Assembly: GCA_947561395.2 (NCBI GenBank)
Contig: OX387186.1
Location: forward strand, 48,875,220-48,939,219
DNA from: Buxus sempervirens
Taxonomy: Eukaryota > Streptophyta > Magnoliopsida > Buxales > Buxaceae
Direction of reading: 5' to 3'
DNA length: 64,000 nucleotides
Each line of letters opens with the position of its first letter. Position 1 is the stretch's first letter. A program made the translations under genes and the position numbers. Shown in pieces: positions 13,095 through 26,300 of the stretch. Below the pieces are notes generated by a model. That model had not been told where the DNA came from and made no database searches. It saw only the letters and a program-made list of their open reading frames with translations.

Positions 13095-16000
13095 ATGCAC
13101 GCACGCACACACACACCCCAAAAAAAAAGGAGAGAGAGAGAGAGAGAGAGAAAAGAAGGAAAACAGAATGCTTAAAATCACAGCATAGATATCTTGCTAT
13201 TCTAAATGCCTAACAAGTTTCTATTAAAAATTTTACCAAAAATAAAAACATATCTATTAAAATTGACAACTTCAAAGAGAGGTAATTCAAGTAAGGGATG
13301 AAACATGAAAAGGAAATTCCACACCATGCTATGAAATGTATGGGTCTTTTTAAGAAGATACATATGTTCTGGCCTTTGTTAATTATTTTTATTCTGTATT
13401 AATGGTTGGAACTACAACACCAAACAGATCATATGAGCCCCCAGAGTGAAATCAAGTTATAGGCTCTAAAATCCAAATCATATACTTCGTATTGTTTTCT
13501 CTCTTTTTCTTCCCATTGCAGTAGGGTAAGGACCTGAATCCGACATATGGGTAAACCCCTACTTCATAATATTTAGCAACAATAAACACCTCTCTCCATT
13601 CTTCACACCTATGAATCACTCAAATAGTCATCCATACCTCCAATGAACATCACTTGCTTCCTAGCTTTGGTATCTACTTGTTAAGGTAGTCCTCACTTTT
13701 GAGGTGCCATGTAACAACAAATTTATGCACACGTTAATGTAAACATTAAACATGGTAGTCAAATAACAAGAGGAACACATAAAAAAACACAGCTACCAAA
13801 ATATTATCCGCCGCATGCTATGGAGTGAATAGACCAGTTTTGGATGTGCACAGGGATACATGGCATAAGGTAAGGGAAATATCCAGAATGAATTCTAAGA
13901 AAAAGATAAAAAATTCTCTGTAATTGCAATGACACTAGTATTTGTGTCTTTTTGCATATAATAGTATTTGCATGACAAGCCTCTTTAGAAAAAGCAAATA
14001 AGAATCCACCAAACTCCGATTGCATTCCCTGATATTTTCCCTACTATGATGCTTGTGATGTGATCAGCATTTTGGATCAGCTGCATTTTTGTGAGGAGGA
14101 TCACCATACTAAAATATTAGTGGATTTTTTGTGGGCCAGATAGTGCCACGTGCTGACTTATTGGCACAGGAATGTGGAATATTTGCTATGCGTAAAGGAT
14201 GAGTTCCCTATTTGTATCAAATAGAGAACCCTCCATATTTACAGCTAAATATGCCAATTTCAAGCTTATAAATTGTTCGAGGGTCCAACAATTACTCACT
14301 TATACGTCATGTAAAACATCAACCCATTAGGACACTTTTAGCCATAAGATCAGGCCACCAAAATTCTGACCATGTAAAAATTCGAGGTAGCTCACCATGC
14401 AAAAATATTCACAGATTTTTCTTTTGTGGGTCCACTAAAATGTCATTTTGGGGATGTTGAATTCAAATAGTGAACTCATCCTCATATTTATAAATGTATG
14501 TTCATTTAGAATTTTAGCAACATGAAATATTTTTTATATAAAGTTACATTGTTTCTTATGGAGGTAGCAAACAGCAAATGATGCTCATAACCTGAGAAGA
14601 CATGAAAATATTCAATGCAATTCCATACCTCTAGCCTTAGAACTCGTGATCTTAAGAGATTGTGAGCAGACTCCAAAGAGGATGCACCAAAATCTTGGAA
14701 ACCTTGCTTGACTGCTTGCAGGGTATACGGGATGAACTTTAACACAGAACCTTTGTCTGCCACTGCTCCTACAACTCCCTGAGCAACCTTTAGCTTAGCT
14801 GTATCACCCAAATATCGGGCATCACTTCCCTTCATCATTGCTTCTAAGGAGCCCATGCCTCTATACTTTTTGACTCGTCGACCATTCTGGTAAAATAACA
14901 TGTTATAAAAACAATAAAAAAGGAAAAACTTAAAATATAATCAAAGAAGAAAAATTAAGCAAGTAATTTAGGAATATTAAAAAAAAAACAAAATAGAATT
15001 CATGAAAAAGGGGGGGTGCAAGTCTGACCCAATTCTCCATCCAATCTTTGGGAAAAGCAAAGGGGCATGCAATTGTTGAGCATGGCATATTAGATTAACA
15101 AAATAATAACAGAAATAATCAAAAGGATAAATCAAAGTAAAATAGAAGATGTTACTGGGCATGCCATTAAAAGCCAAACCACCCGAGATCGCAATAAAAT
15201 CCAAAATATATATCATGTATAAACACACTCACAGATAGACACACAAAATCCAAACATTTATATTCACCTGATATTCATAAACTCCGGGAGCCTCATTGCT
15301 TCCAGCTAAGAAGCTCCCCATCATAACAGTGGATGCCCCCAGCGCCAAAGCCTTGACAATGTGCCCAGAGTTTGCAATACCACCATCAGCAATGACAGGC
15401 ACACCACTTTGCTCAGCAATAGATGAAACCTTGTAAACAGCTGTTGCCTAAGAGTCCCAAGGGGAAAAAGAAAAAAAGAAAAAAAGAAAAAACAATGAAT
15501 GTTTTAGAGTGTGTAGCAAGTGGAAATCCCATGGTCTGGAGATCCAATCCTATGAATGATGCCTTGTATCATAATAACATCAGTGCAAAAAATTTCACCA
15601 ACTATTTTTTTTTTTATATGGAAGATTATTTTTAATTAAAGAAAAGAAAGGCACAGAAGGTACAAATAGAAAGTCATCAACTTAAATAATATCTACATAT
15701 CTAGGCTCTACCTTAATTTTGGATCTATAGTTGTGCTCAGATAATCCTTATCTACATGCCAAACATTTCAACTAGTATTATAAAATTAAAACACATCTCA
15801 CATTGGATATAAAAAAACCATAAGCTAATGATGATAATAATGTTGACGACATGAGATTTTACCTGCCCTCTTCCCACAGCACAGACCTCCTGTGTGGTGC
15901 AAATGGACCCGGAACCCATTCCAACCCTCAAAGCATCTACACCAGCTTGAATCAGATTTTGTGCCTGATACGCCGTGACAACATTACCGCCAATCACATC

Positions 16001-16858
16001 CAACTCGGGATAAGCCCTCTTCACATGCTTAATCATATCTAGCTGATAGATAGAGTTCCCCTGTGAGCTATCCAGCACAACCACATTAGCTCCGGCCTTA
16101 ACCAAGTGCTCCAACCTCTCCTTATCCTGTTCCCGCGTACCTACAGCTGCTCCCACCATGAATTTACCATCAGGCCCCAGTGACGGACGCCCCAATTTCG
16201 GAAGTCCACGGAACCTCTCCACATCAGCATCCGTAACCAAATCAATAACCTCATCATCCTCATCATTAACCAAAACCACATAAGGAATCTTCTTTTCCCC
16301 TAAAACTGCAGCCACCTGCTCAAAATCACAGCTCGACGAAGCCGAAACTGGCGACTCCACCATATACTGAGACACCCGCGCCTCCTTATTTCTTAAACGC
16401 TCCCAATCAGGCCTCGAAACAACTCCTAATAACTTCGATTTACTGTTCCCTGATTCAGTAACTAAAATACACGGCGCCGAAGCGAACTCATCTATCGAAT
16501 CGATCGAATCCGAAGGCGATTTGAAGATCGGTTCGGGGACAAACGGAATCCGACCAGACTTCACGGATCGAATCATAGCAGCTTGTTCTGAAGCGAGATT
16601 GTTGTAGTGAACGATTCCGATACCACCAAGAGCAGCCATTGTAACGGCCATGTGAGATTCTGTGACAGTGTCCATCGGAGAAGAAACGCAAGGGATTGAA
16701 AGATCAATGTTCTTTGTGAGCTTCGTGCTTAGATCGACGGCGTCGGTGGGGAAATCGATGTAGTGAGGGAGAAAGATGACGTCGTCGTAGGTGTAAGAGT
16801 ATCCTTGGTTGAAGAGACGGTCGGCCGGAAAACCATCTTCGATTGGAGCTCCGTCCAT
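11084..16858 (-). CDS. IMPDH: Inosine-5'-monophosphate dehydrogenase (4 exons)
   Basis: Exons are 16858-15863, 15447-15268, 14886-14629 and 11155-11084. All junctions are phase 0 with GT-AG ends, giving 501 aa, the usual plant length. The enzyme oxidises IMP to XMP with NAD+, the committed step of GTP synthesis, as a cytosolic tetramer. The N-terminal [10 protein letters not shown] block starts the barrel. A CBS (Bateman) insert covers roughly residues 105-225. The phosphate and active-site loop is [13 protein letters not shown], with catalytic Cys320. The flap holds YRGMGS and the Arg416-Tyr417 dyad in SDARYLGDT. The tail is SYEKKFF. The start ATG is the first in frame and fits the family. 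Intron 3 is 3.5 kb, so the last 23 codons lie far from the rest. Reading through intron 1 would give a 368-aa product without the flap. Confidence 0.96.
13056..13151. repeat. Poly-C tract (39 C), (CA)n and (AG)n compound microsatellite
   Basis: An uninterrupted run of 39 C (13056-13094) is followed by a CGCA/CA run, eight or more A, and about eleven AG units. It lies inside IMP dehydrogenase intron 3. The length of the C run is likely to be unreliable in any assembly. Confidence 0.95.
14197..14481. mobile_element. Putative MITE with 18-bp terminal inverted repeats
   Basis: GGATGAGTTCCCTATTTG at the left end and its complement CAAATAGTGAACTCATCC at the right end match at 17 of 18 positions and bound 285 bp of non-coding DNA. 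I see no clear target duplication, so the superfamily is not assigned. Confidence 0.5.
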
Positions 16859-16957
16859 CGAGAGAAGATTTATAGAGAGATCTCTCGCCGGTTTTGCTTT
16901 GCCTGTTTAGGGCTTTTTCGCGGTGAGTTTCGCAGAATTTTTGGACAGCACTAACGC

Positions 16958-16967
16958 AAATATATAC
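16958..16967 (-). promoter_or_regulatory. Putative TATA box of IMP dehydrogenase
   Basis: The minus strand reads GTATATATTTGC about 100 bp upstream of the start codon. A telomere-like CCCTAAA word lies between it and the ATG (about 16906-16914). Position fits a core promoter; not tested. Confidence 0.45.
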
Positions 16968-17106
16968 GACTGCCACAAGAAGACAACAATTGAAATCTGG
17001 AGGGAAAATTACAAGTTCTAACTAACATACTACGTCAATGCACGGTAGTGCAGTATGAATAGCCCATCAAACGTTGTGATTGGCCTCTTAGATTTGAAAA
17101 ATAAGA

Positions 17107-18012
17107 GCCTGTTTGGTAACTTTTTTTAAATACTAAAACAAGAAATACAAAATCGCGTTTGGTGGTTTTCAATTCGTTTTGCTGAAACGGGAGATTTCGT
17201 AGGAACCCCAAAAAACCAAAAATAGAACTACAGAAGACCAGAAGGAGAGAGAGACAGAGGGTGGGGACGGAAGATGATCAGATTCTTGAGCCAATAAATC
17301 GAATAGACTCAAATCAAATAGTTTTAAATTTTGTATTAACGTGTTTCGTTTCGGTTTTGGTTTTTCTCAAAACTAGAGGACTTTACACGTTACGTGCATA
17401 GCAAATTACAAAACACTGATTTGTATTTGGTAATGTAAACGTGGGGTGGTGTAGGAGTATATTTAGAATGTTTTTTGAATTTGAATTTAAAAATTAATGT
17501 CATATTGAGCAACTGCTTTTAGATAAAGAATGAAACTTGGTAGTTAAGGACACATCAAAATATGGAACAGTGCATAAATAGGGAGGTAAGTTGGGTATAT
17601 TTCGGGCATAAAATATCAGACTAGAATCTTGGTAATTCCCTTTATATATTAGTATAGATTGAACTATTGCCATCCCTAGGCTTTATGCATCATATTGTGT
17701 AAGTTTTTTTTTTTTTGGAATTCAAGGTATCTGGGTCCGCTTACGCTTAACCCATGCAAGACCCCGCAACCCTACATGGCCCGATTAAGTATAAGGCCCA
17801 TAAACCTTATATTGATGGCCCTAAGAGATTGTACTCAAGCGAGTTTGAACCAGAAACCTTAAAGGAATCATATTATGTAAGTTAAATATAAGCAAAATCA
17901 ATTTTTAATTAGTTACCAAACGAGTTTTTACTTTAATTGTTTTCAAAAACAATTTGAAAAGATTTTGTTTTCAAATTGTTTAAAAAAAAAAAAACATTAC
18001 CAACCAGCCTCT
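17107..18012. mobile_element. Possible hAT-like non-autonomous element
   Basis: The left end GCCTGTTTGGTAAC and right-side words CATTACCAACCAGCCTC (ending 18012) or GTTACCAAACACCCT (ending about 18165) resemble hAT-type MITE ends (GCC-GTTTGGTAAC). I could not find a matching 8-bp target duplication. More than one partial copy may be overlaid. Confidence 0.3.
17704..17866 (-). mobile_element. SINE-like sequence
   Basis: Read on the minus strand it has a Pol III B-box-like GGTTCAAACTCG near 17838-17850, a GC-richer body, and an A-run at its 3' end (T-run 17706-17716 on the plus strand). No good A box was found, so it may be 5'-truncated. Confidence 0.4.
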
Positions 18013-18269
18013 AAAAACCCATATTTTTGGTTTATAAATCTTTAATGTTTTGAAACCTTTTTTTTTTTTAACAAATTTGAAATCCACTGATATCAAACAC
18101 ATTTTTGGTTTTCTGTTTTTAAAAAAACCCAAAAACCAGTTCTTGAACACGTTACCAAACACCCTAAGAAACGTTATTGATTTGATTTTTTTAAAATATT
18201 TCCCAAATAAAATGAGCCAATCACAAACCACAAGCTTTGTTAGACAGTCATTGTTGTAGAGGATGTGCA

Positions 18270-19568
18270 CCCTTTACCAAAATATGCTACTTCTTGTAAT
18301 ACCTCTTAAAGTTTTTAAAAATGTTATTATCACTTTGAACATTGGATGATGATGATGACGATTATGACTAATGATATTCACCAATATTTTTTATAAATAT
18401 TCTATGAAATGGTCATGAATAGTTTATAACATCATTCTTTTTAAGTCCCATCATTTCATAAAGGTTAATTTCCACTTATTATAAAAAAGAGAGAGCAAAA
18501 GAGAGAATTTGATTCCAGACAATATCATATCATATGCAATTTTTTCTTATATTTCTTCATGCAGATTGAGAGAGATGTTATTACGTGTAGCATTTAATAA
18601 TTGAAACTTTTTCAACAAGAAAAAACCTTTATAGCTTTATAATAAGAAAAAAAAATCCTAACCCTTGAATGGTACACGTAGCAATCTTCTTCAAGCCACA
18701 TATAAATGCAGGAAAAAATTGCGAAGGATATCAAACCATTGAAATAGAGATAGATGTTGTCACGCGGAGCATCCAATTGTTAGGATTTTCATCTTATTGT
18801 AAATGTAAGGAAGTTTTTCTTGGTGAAAGAACTGCAGCCATTGAATGCTTCACGTGACAGCATCGCCTTCAAAGTGCATGAACAAATGCCGGTAAAAGAA
18901 GTAGAGGATTTCATCTACTTTGTTTTCCCATAGAAGTTAAGATTGTTTGACGAAACATTTACGGATGCTTTTTTTGGAGAATCCACTTTCTATGTGTGCT
19001 TTCAATCAATCCCAAGTTACTTTGTTACTTAAATATCCCAAGATACTTGTGAGATATTGTCCATATAACTTAAAAAGGGTTCCCAAGAGATAAGCAATCT
19101 ACATTAATCAAAAGATTAACATAACCACTTGGCATATTGGAAAAACTTTTACCTATTAAATACATTATATGATTAACAAAAAAAGCAATGACTAACATGC
19201 GTACATTGCAAGTTGTGAGCTTTTGAGTAAGATCCCACTTCATATGTGACATTGGAACTTTACACTTGTGAAGATAAGCTTAAAAACCAGTTAATGACAA
19301 TTTAATTTGATCATCCTACGTGAAAATTGTGTAAAGATGAATCATCTGGGAATAAAACTTTATCTTCTTCAAGTTCCATTTTTATTGATGCCTCACGTGC
19401 TGTACTTACTAGAACAAAGTTTTTAAGGGAAAAAGGCTAGTTAAAGCTGCCATAGTACATGGGAAGACAACCCTAACCCAGCACCAAAAAATCAATACAA
19501 AATGGTGCATACTTTCACTTTGCATCCTTCGTTTGCAATCACCACTACAAGAGCGATTTGCACATTTA
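18270..19568. other. Intergenic DNA between IMP dehydrogenase and beta-7, no gene seen
   Basis: AT-rich and without a credible coding frame. It contains several CACGTG/CACGT-type words (for example near 18770, 18852 and 19390), which are common in plant promoters but unsupported here. Confidence 0.45.
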
Positions 19569-20091
19569 GGCTATGTTTGGAGCCTTGGATCTGGGGAGAA
19601 AAGAAAAAAAGCGAAGAGAAAAGAAAATTACTAATTAGATTTTCTTTTCCAATGTTGGGATGAGATGAGAAATAGGTAGAAAATAATATATATTTTGTTA
19701 AGATGATGGATTGAGATGGTCGTGGGTGAATGGAAGTAGGTGGATGTTGGTGGGGTGGCAGTAGCGGCGGCTGTGGTGGGGCGATGGTGGGTGGTGGGCA
19801 GTGATAGGTAGTGGCAGGTGGTGGTAGTGGGATGGTGCGGGTGATGGTGGGTGGTGGATTGTAGTGGTGGATTGCGGTCGTAGTGAGATGGGTGGATAGT
19901 TTGAATAATAATAAGTGATAGTGAACTTTTTTTTTCTTTCAACATCTCTACCTTTTCGGAGAGAATTATTTACACCGGAGAGAAAAAGGGAGAGAAAATC
20001 TAATTTTCCGTCATTCAAACCAAACGAGAGAAAAGAAAATTTTAGCATTTTGTTTTCTTTTCTCCCCAAATCTAGGGTTCCAAGCAGAGCC
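19569..20091. mobile_element. PIF/Harbinger-type (Tourist-like) MITE
   Basis: Ends read GGCTATGTTTGGAGCC (left) and, on the complement, GGCTCTGCTTGGAACC (right). The similarity continues through GGGGAGAAAAGAAAA to about 40 bp. Both sides carry TTA (19566-19568 and 20092-20094), the Harbinger target duplication. The interior is a GGTGG-rich low-complexity stretch (19690-19880) that opens chance frames. No transposase is present. Confidence 0.7.
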
Positions 20092-20326
20092 TTAATCCCC
20101 ACTGCTGTGCAGATTTGTGCATTTTTAGGAACTTTTTCTTTCTGTAGTAAACACTCAATTTTCTCAATGGAAACTTAAAAAATGTCATTTAAGAATATGA
20201 ATCCAGTCGAAAGCAATCTATCATTGGCAGGCTAAACACACATCAGGATGTAAAAATATCTTTTCAACCCACGTTTCGTTTGTGTATAAGATGTGTCTGG
20301 GACTTGAGAATGGAGCAGATACTACT

Positions 20327-23300
20327 CTACCATGATCCTTCAGCACCCTGAGTCGGATTCTGGAAAGCAGAGTAACCCCAGAAAGTCTTTAATGCATATG
20401 GCTGAGAAATGGTCACCCCTTCTTCTGTGATCTTTGCTATCTGCAATTCGCAATAAATCATGAAATACCTTATCAGGCTATTTTTCAAAAGAAAATTGGT
20501 GGTCTCAACATTCTAAAACCAAATAACTTGGTAACGTAAACCAAATATGACAGCTCTATATGGCAGCCAGCATTTATTAATAACAACTTAGCTTCTACGT
20601 TGGTTCCAAGTGAAGTGTCATATTAAAACAAAAAAATTTCCAAAAAAAAAAAGGAAAAAGAAAAACAACTTAGTAAGCAGATCGTACCTCTATAATAGAA
20701 CTACACATAGTAAACCTCTGAAGCATAATAAATGAAAATTTTGCAACTGAAGTTAATAAAAGCTGTATGGCAAAATTAGGTTGGAAAATATTAAATGAAG
20801 AGGAAAACTTGTGGGTCAAACTTATAAAGAGAGAGTAATTAAGTAATAAGGATTTATTCCAAGTCAAGATAAAGGGGGGAGAATCCTATATTTGGAAACA
20901 TATAGTTAAAAATAGAGATATTATTTGAAGAGCTATAAGATGGAATATAGGAAATGGGGACAAGATTAACTTCTGGACTGATAAATGGCTACATGAGTTA
21001 CTGCAAACTTTAACAGATAGTCAGAAAGAAAGAGTAAACACTTCCCAAAAACCGAAAGAATTTACAGTAAATGAGTTGAGAAAGAGTAAACACTTCCCAG
21101 AAACTGAAAGAATTTATAGTAAATGGAACCCAATGGGACATTCAGAAACTAAAGAATACACCTCTGAAAAATGAACAAATAGAGGAAATAACTCAATGGT
21201 ACAAACCATATAATGAATAAAAAGATGAAATAAGTTGGGGCCTCATAAAAAATGGGAGATTTTCCATAAAATCAATCATTTGGGCTATGAAAGACAATGT
21301 TACATTCAAACCTGAAAACATGTGTAATTAGAAAGATGTGGAAATTAGCATGTTCCCCAAAGCGTAAGATGTTTGCTTGGATGTTTCTTAATAAATGTCT
21401 TCCAACGGGTGATTTTCTGGTCAAGCAAAACATTAATATTGACAGTAGATGCACTTTCTGTAATGAAGAAAGAGAAGACAATGATCACCTATTTAAAGGC
21501 TCTGTTTTCACAAGACAAACCTGGCTACTTAATGACACCTTGAATAACTTAATGAATCAAAAAATAAAATCGTATGGACTTGCATAAAAGAAGCAGCCGA
21601 TAAAGATCTAGAAATCCTTGGCAAATGCTGGAAAATTTGGGAATGTAGAAACAGAGTGAGGTTTAAAAAGATCAATATACATCCCAAACAAATAATAGAG
21701 AAAGCAGCATATCACATAGCGCTATATAAAGAAGCTAACAATACTGATGAGTTTGTATGTACAGGTGGTGAAGTGAGTGGTAGAGGAAGAAAACAAGAGG
21801 AGGTGGTGGTATGGCAACCTCCTGAGATCAGGTGGAGCAAGCTTAACTTCGATGGTGCTGTGAGCAAGCTGGGAAGTGCAGCAATTGGAGGAGTTCTTAG
21901 AGATGATGAAGGCAAACCTTTTTTTTTTTTTGTTTATGCATGTAGAATTGCAGAAATTGACGTGTTTAAAGCTGAGTTATTAGCATTGGTAGAAGGCATT
22001 AAAGTAGCTATTAAATTAGGTAATTAATATCTTTACATAGAAGGGGATGCTATATAGGTTATTGACAGTTTTTTGAAGGAAGGAGCCACTCCATGGCAGC
22101 TGAACTCGATGGTTCAAGAAGCCAAAAGACTAATGAGCAAGTTTCAACAGGTTAAAATCAAACATGTAAGGAGAAGAGCAAACAGAGCTGTAGATGCAAT
22201 GGCTAAGTATGGACTCTCAAGTGGGCACATAGACGAAGGGACAAATGAGATTCCAAATGTAGTAGTTATGATAGCAAGGGAGGACTGTAACAAACATTCT
22301 GAAATGTAATATTTATTAGTCCATTAACCCAAAAATAAATAAATAAATAAATTTTGCATTGTATGAAAATGATCTTAGTGTGCTTTCACAATCATAGTTT
22401 GAGTTATGCTAAAAAGAAGAGCTGATTTTAGCCTAGATGAAATCTACAGATCATATATCCGTACTCTGCACTTTCGCTTGCAGTATCTGGAGATTGCTCT
22501 TGGTAGTTATTGATATGGTGTTGGTTTGTCCAAGAAATATGGTTTATTTGTTCAATTAGTGGACCTTCTGGGGTGGGAGATTCTATTCGACCTGATTTGT
22601 CAGCTCTCATGACTGGTATTTGCAAAATAAGGAGTGTCATCAGAGAAATGGCAGTGGAGGGGGATGCAGCTGCTATTACTCATTTGACGGTGGAGGATGA
22701 GCCTGGCCCTTAAAAGTATTTTATTTACTTCACATATGTTGATGGGTTTAGAAGTTAATTTGGGAGAAGAGCAATCTAATTGGTGTAAACTTGGAATTGG
22801 AGGAGACTGAAGCTTGTGTGGATATTTTAGGTTGCTCGGTGGGTTCTTGGCCATTATCCTATTTAACTCTTCCACTAGATGGATCTCTTAGAACCAAGGT
22901 TTACCGTTTCAATGCCGATGGGAGTGCCGCCCAGGGCACGAAACAAAATTTCACAAAGACAAAAGACTAGTTGTTTTTTTAATTTTGAGGAAGTTTCACA
23001 AAATTTTGTCGGCACACCGTCCCGTTTCGTCGGCACACCGCAACGGTGCTTGTTGGGTTCTTGGCCATTATCCTATTTTGAGACTCATGTAGGTGTAGAT
23101 CAAGGCTATTTCTACAATGTGCATCCTATCAAACCTTCTTACAGGTGCATCTCTAGGTCTCTGCTTAACATGTCTAGATCACCTTAACCTACTCTCCATT
23201 TTATCCCTAATGCATGCTATGCCTAACTACTTTTGTATGTCTTCATTTCTTATTTTGTCTTTTCTTAGTTTCGCCACAAGTCCATCTCAGCATCCTTATT

Positions 23301-26300
23301 TCATCAACTCATCCATAAGGGCTAATAGCTGACCCTTGATGCAAACCTATCTTAACTGGTTTGCAATCAAGGGTCAGTTATTAGTCCTTTATATTCTTCC
23401 TAGTGGAAGTATTTCTCAAAGGACAATTGTTCCACTTATCTCCCATAAATAGCATCCTCAATCCTTATTTGCGCCTAATAATGCTATCAAAGGCTACAAA
23501 GTTGGTAACTAAATGTGCTATGTCTTGTCTACTTATATCACCACCACATGCCTCTAAGACACAAGAGCGGTTGTAGATGAAAGTAGTCAAAGTCTTAGCA
23601 TCAAACACTAAAAGAAATTCTCCTACCTACACGCAATGACCACTACTATCAAGTCAATAAAATGTAACACATGTAGTCTATCCCAAGTTATACTTTTCTA
23701 GCATCAACTTACTCAATTTCCACTTCCATTATATTCACTATCTTTATTTTCACTATCCCTGCAACTTTTTTATGGCCAACTACCTTTACATTTCAATAAG
23801 TTAGCAACATATTTCCCATAACCTTAACCTTATCAGATGCATCTATTGACTTCAAAAAAACTCATCTCGGCCACTTATAGAATGATATAAGCTTAATAAT
23901 ATATAGTTTAATAAGTTTTATACAGCCATCATACATAATCGTTAGCACACAAACAAAGCCTCAGGCTGTCAACCTACTTTTGGATCTCTCTCTAAGTCTC
24001 TCCTCATCCAAATATTTTCCCATGATCTCACAGGAGTGGGGGAGAAATACTCCTCCTAACCTCCTAGACAACATCTACCATTTTCTTAAAATGAAGAGAA
24101 GCCATTGCATTAGCGATAGTGTCTGAAAATAAAAGCAAGCAGATCCATGCTAAATAACACTATGTCCAGAGATTACAATAAATTCCAAATAGCCAAAAGT
24201 ATAAGCATGATGAATTGAGAATAACATTCAATTATAAATTTTTACTTTCAGAAGATGCAAAATTAGCTCAATTAGAAATGTTGAATCAAAAAATATATAG
24301 ATATGATCTAAATTTGCATTGATAGATATCTTACATAAGACATATCACAATAAGCAATATCAAGGATAAAAAAGTTCATCAAATGAGACTAATAAAGGAC
24401 TCATACCTGAAGCTTGTTAATAGCTGACCTATCACGATACAAGAGCACACGCATACATTTCTCAAGCAGTTTCACAGCATCTTCAAAACTCATGTCCTCA
24501 TGCCACTCATCACGAAGAATTGGTCGTGCAAGGTGATTCGCAAATCCAGTTGCAACATGATTGTCCTCAAAATTAATACCTATCATACTGACCTGGAGAT
24601 TAATCCCAACAATCAAGGTGCCAAGTCAATTGTATGCACAGAATATAAAGCAGCTTCTATTGGGGAACTAATACACAATACAAACATTACCATTCCAAGG
24701 TACTTCTGTCCATTTTTCACCCCACCAAGAATAAGTGAGTTCCAAAGAGGATCAAACTTGTTTCGCCTATTATACATCACGCGAGTTAAATAGCTATGGA
24801 TCTCTTTCGGACCCAAAGAGTTCCCATCATCCCACATATTATCATATAAGCTGCAATGGAAAAATGCCACCATCAGGTACTTAAATGTATGGATGCTTCT
24901 GGATGATTTATTACATTCAATGAATTTCAAAGTTGTAATATAAGCTTACATAAGTTCATCAAGATAATGCAAAATCTCTTGGAAATCACTTATCTCTCCA
25001 CTTGCACCAATAAGAGAATGCTTTCCAATAGATTTCAACCTCTCCACGCTCTTGTAACGGAGAGTAGACCCATAGGAACCTGTCAGCAAACTCATAATTC
25101 AAGTAATGCAAAATACAAAATGTAATAACATAATGCAAAACACAAATGTAATAACAGAATCCAAGCATTCAATCAATGACAAGGATTTGAATGCTAAAGC
25201 AGTTCCAAAGATTTAGTTTTAAATTATTCCTATAAGAAGATGCAAATTATGCAGAAAGATGCTATAAGAAAAACAAAACCAAATGCTATAAGAAAAACAA
25301 AACCAGATGCAAGCCATACCAATTACAAAAGAGAATATTAGTGCCATGGCTTTAATACAATGTATACTGAAGCAAGAAGAAAAATAAGCCATCGCATATA
25401 TTTTAGTCTAATAATTTAACTATAGAAGGTCATATGTGGCAGCTGACAACGTCTTTGTGCAAGAATTGACCAATTAAGGCATTGGGACAAATTTTTTTTT
25501 AAAAGAAAATTACTATTGTATTAAAACAAAAAAGAGAGAAGATTTCATCAATGGGATAACCGAGCCCAAAAAACAAGAAAAGATACCAGGACTAAATTAC
25601 ATACTATCAGGAATACCAGAAAAATAGGAGGTTCTAATACCTCCTTCCCTAGCCAACCAATGCAACAATTCATCGGCTGACATTGGCATGTGGTGGAATG
25701 AGGAATTCAACCCACTAGCCAAGATCCTTGCCAATGGAATCAAATGAACAAAAGACCAAGAGCCAACACCTCCATTAATGATCCAAGAAATTACCATGTG
25801 TGAATTTCCTTCTACCACCAAATCTATGAAGCCCTTCAACTTTGCCTCCTTTAAACCTGCAATAGGTGCCTCAAATTCAGCTTTAGTGGAAATGGCTAGT
25901 GCAATGGGCACAGAGTATGTGTGGAACACCTTGCCTTGTGCATCCCTAAACACACCCTATTCCAGAAGGCCTCAGATTACCTGCACTACTACCATCAAAA
26001 TTAAGCTCCACCCAGGCTATATTAGGCAGTACCCAACCCAAAATCTAGCTCTTGAATTGTGATGAAGAATCTGAAAGATCAAACTATTGATTCAACAAAT
26101 CATACAAAGAGATAACACTAAAATCCAGTAATGTGTGAACCCAAAGAGCGCAGGAAAGCATAATGGAGTCTCATGCCCCATCTAGCTACTTCTAACCCCT
26201 TTCAATATATGCTTGTTCCTCTCCTACCAAACTAACCAAAGCACTGCATATGGGAGAGTGCACATAATAACTTCCCTCTCCCACCAAAGTGAGTAAAACT

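Larger units (their letters stand above)
11156..14628 (-). other. Large intron 3 of IMP dehydrogenase
   Basis: This 3473-bp intron holds a long poly-C and (AG)n tract (13056-13151), an inverted-repeat element (14197-14481) and a local duplication at about 12890-12965. The duplication contains GGTTCAAATCTCA twice, about 43 bp apart, and looks like a Pol III B box; it may be a decayed SINE. Several open frames of 60-130 codons lie in it, none with a recognisable domain. Confidence 0.8.

Noticed and set aside
19631..20178. Proline-, threonine- and histidine-rich frames on the minus strand.
   Set aside because: They come from the GGTGG low-complexity interior of a MITE.
22880..23045. A GC-richer strip with CGGCACACCG repeated, which resembled a SINE or gene fragment.
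   Set aside because: No Pol III boxes, tail or coding similarity; only a short local repeat.
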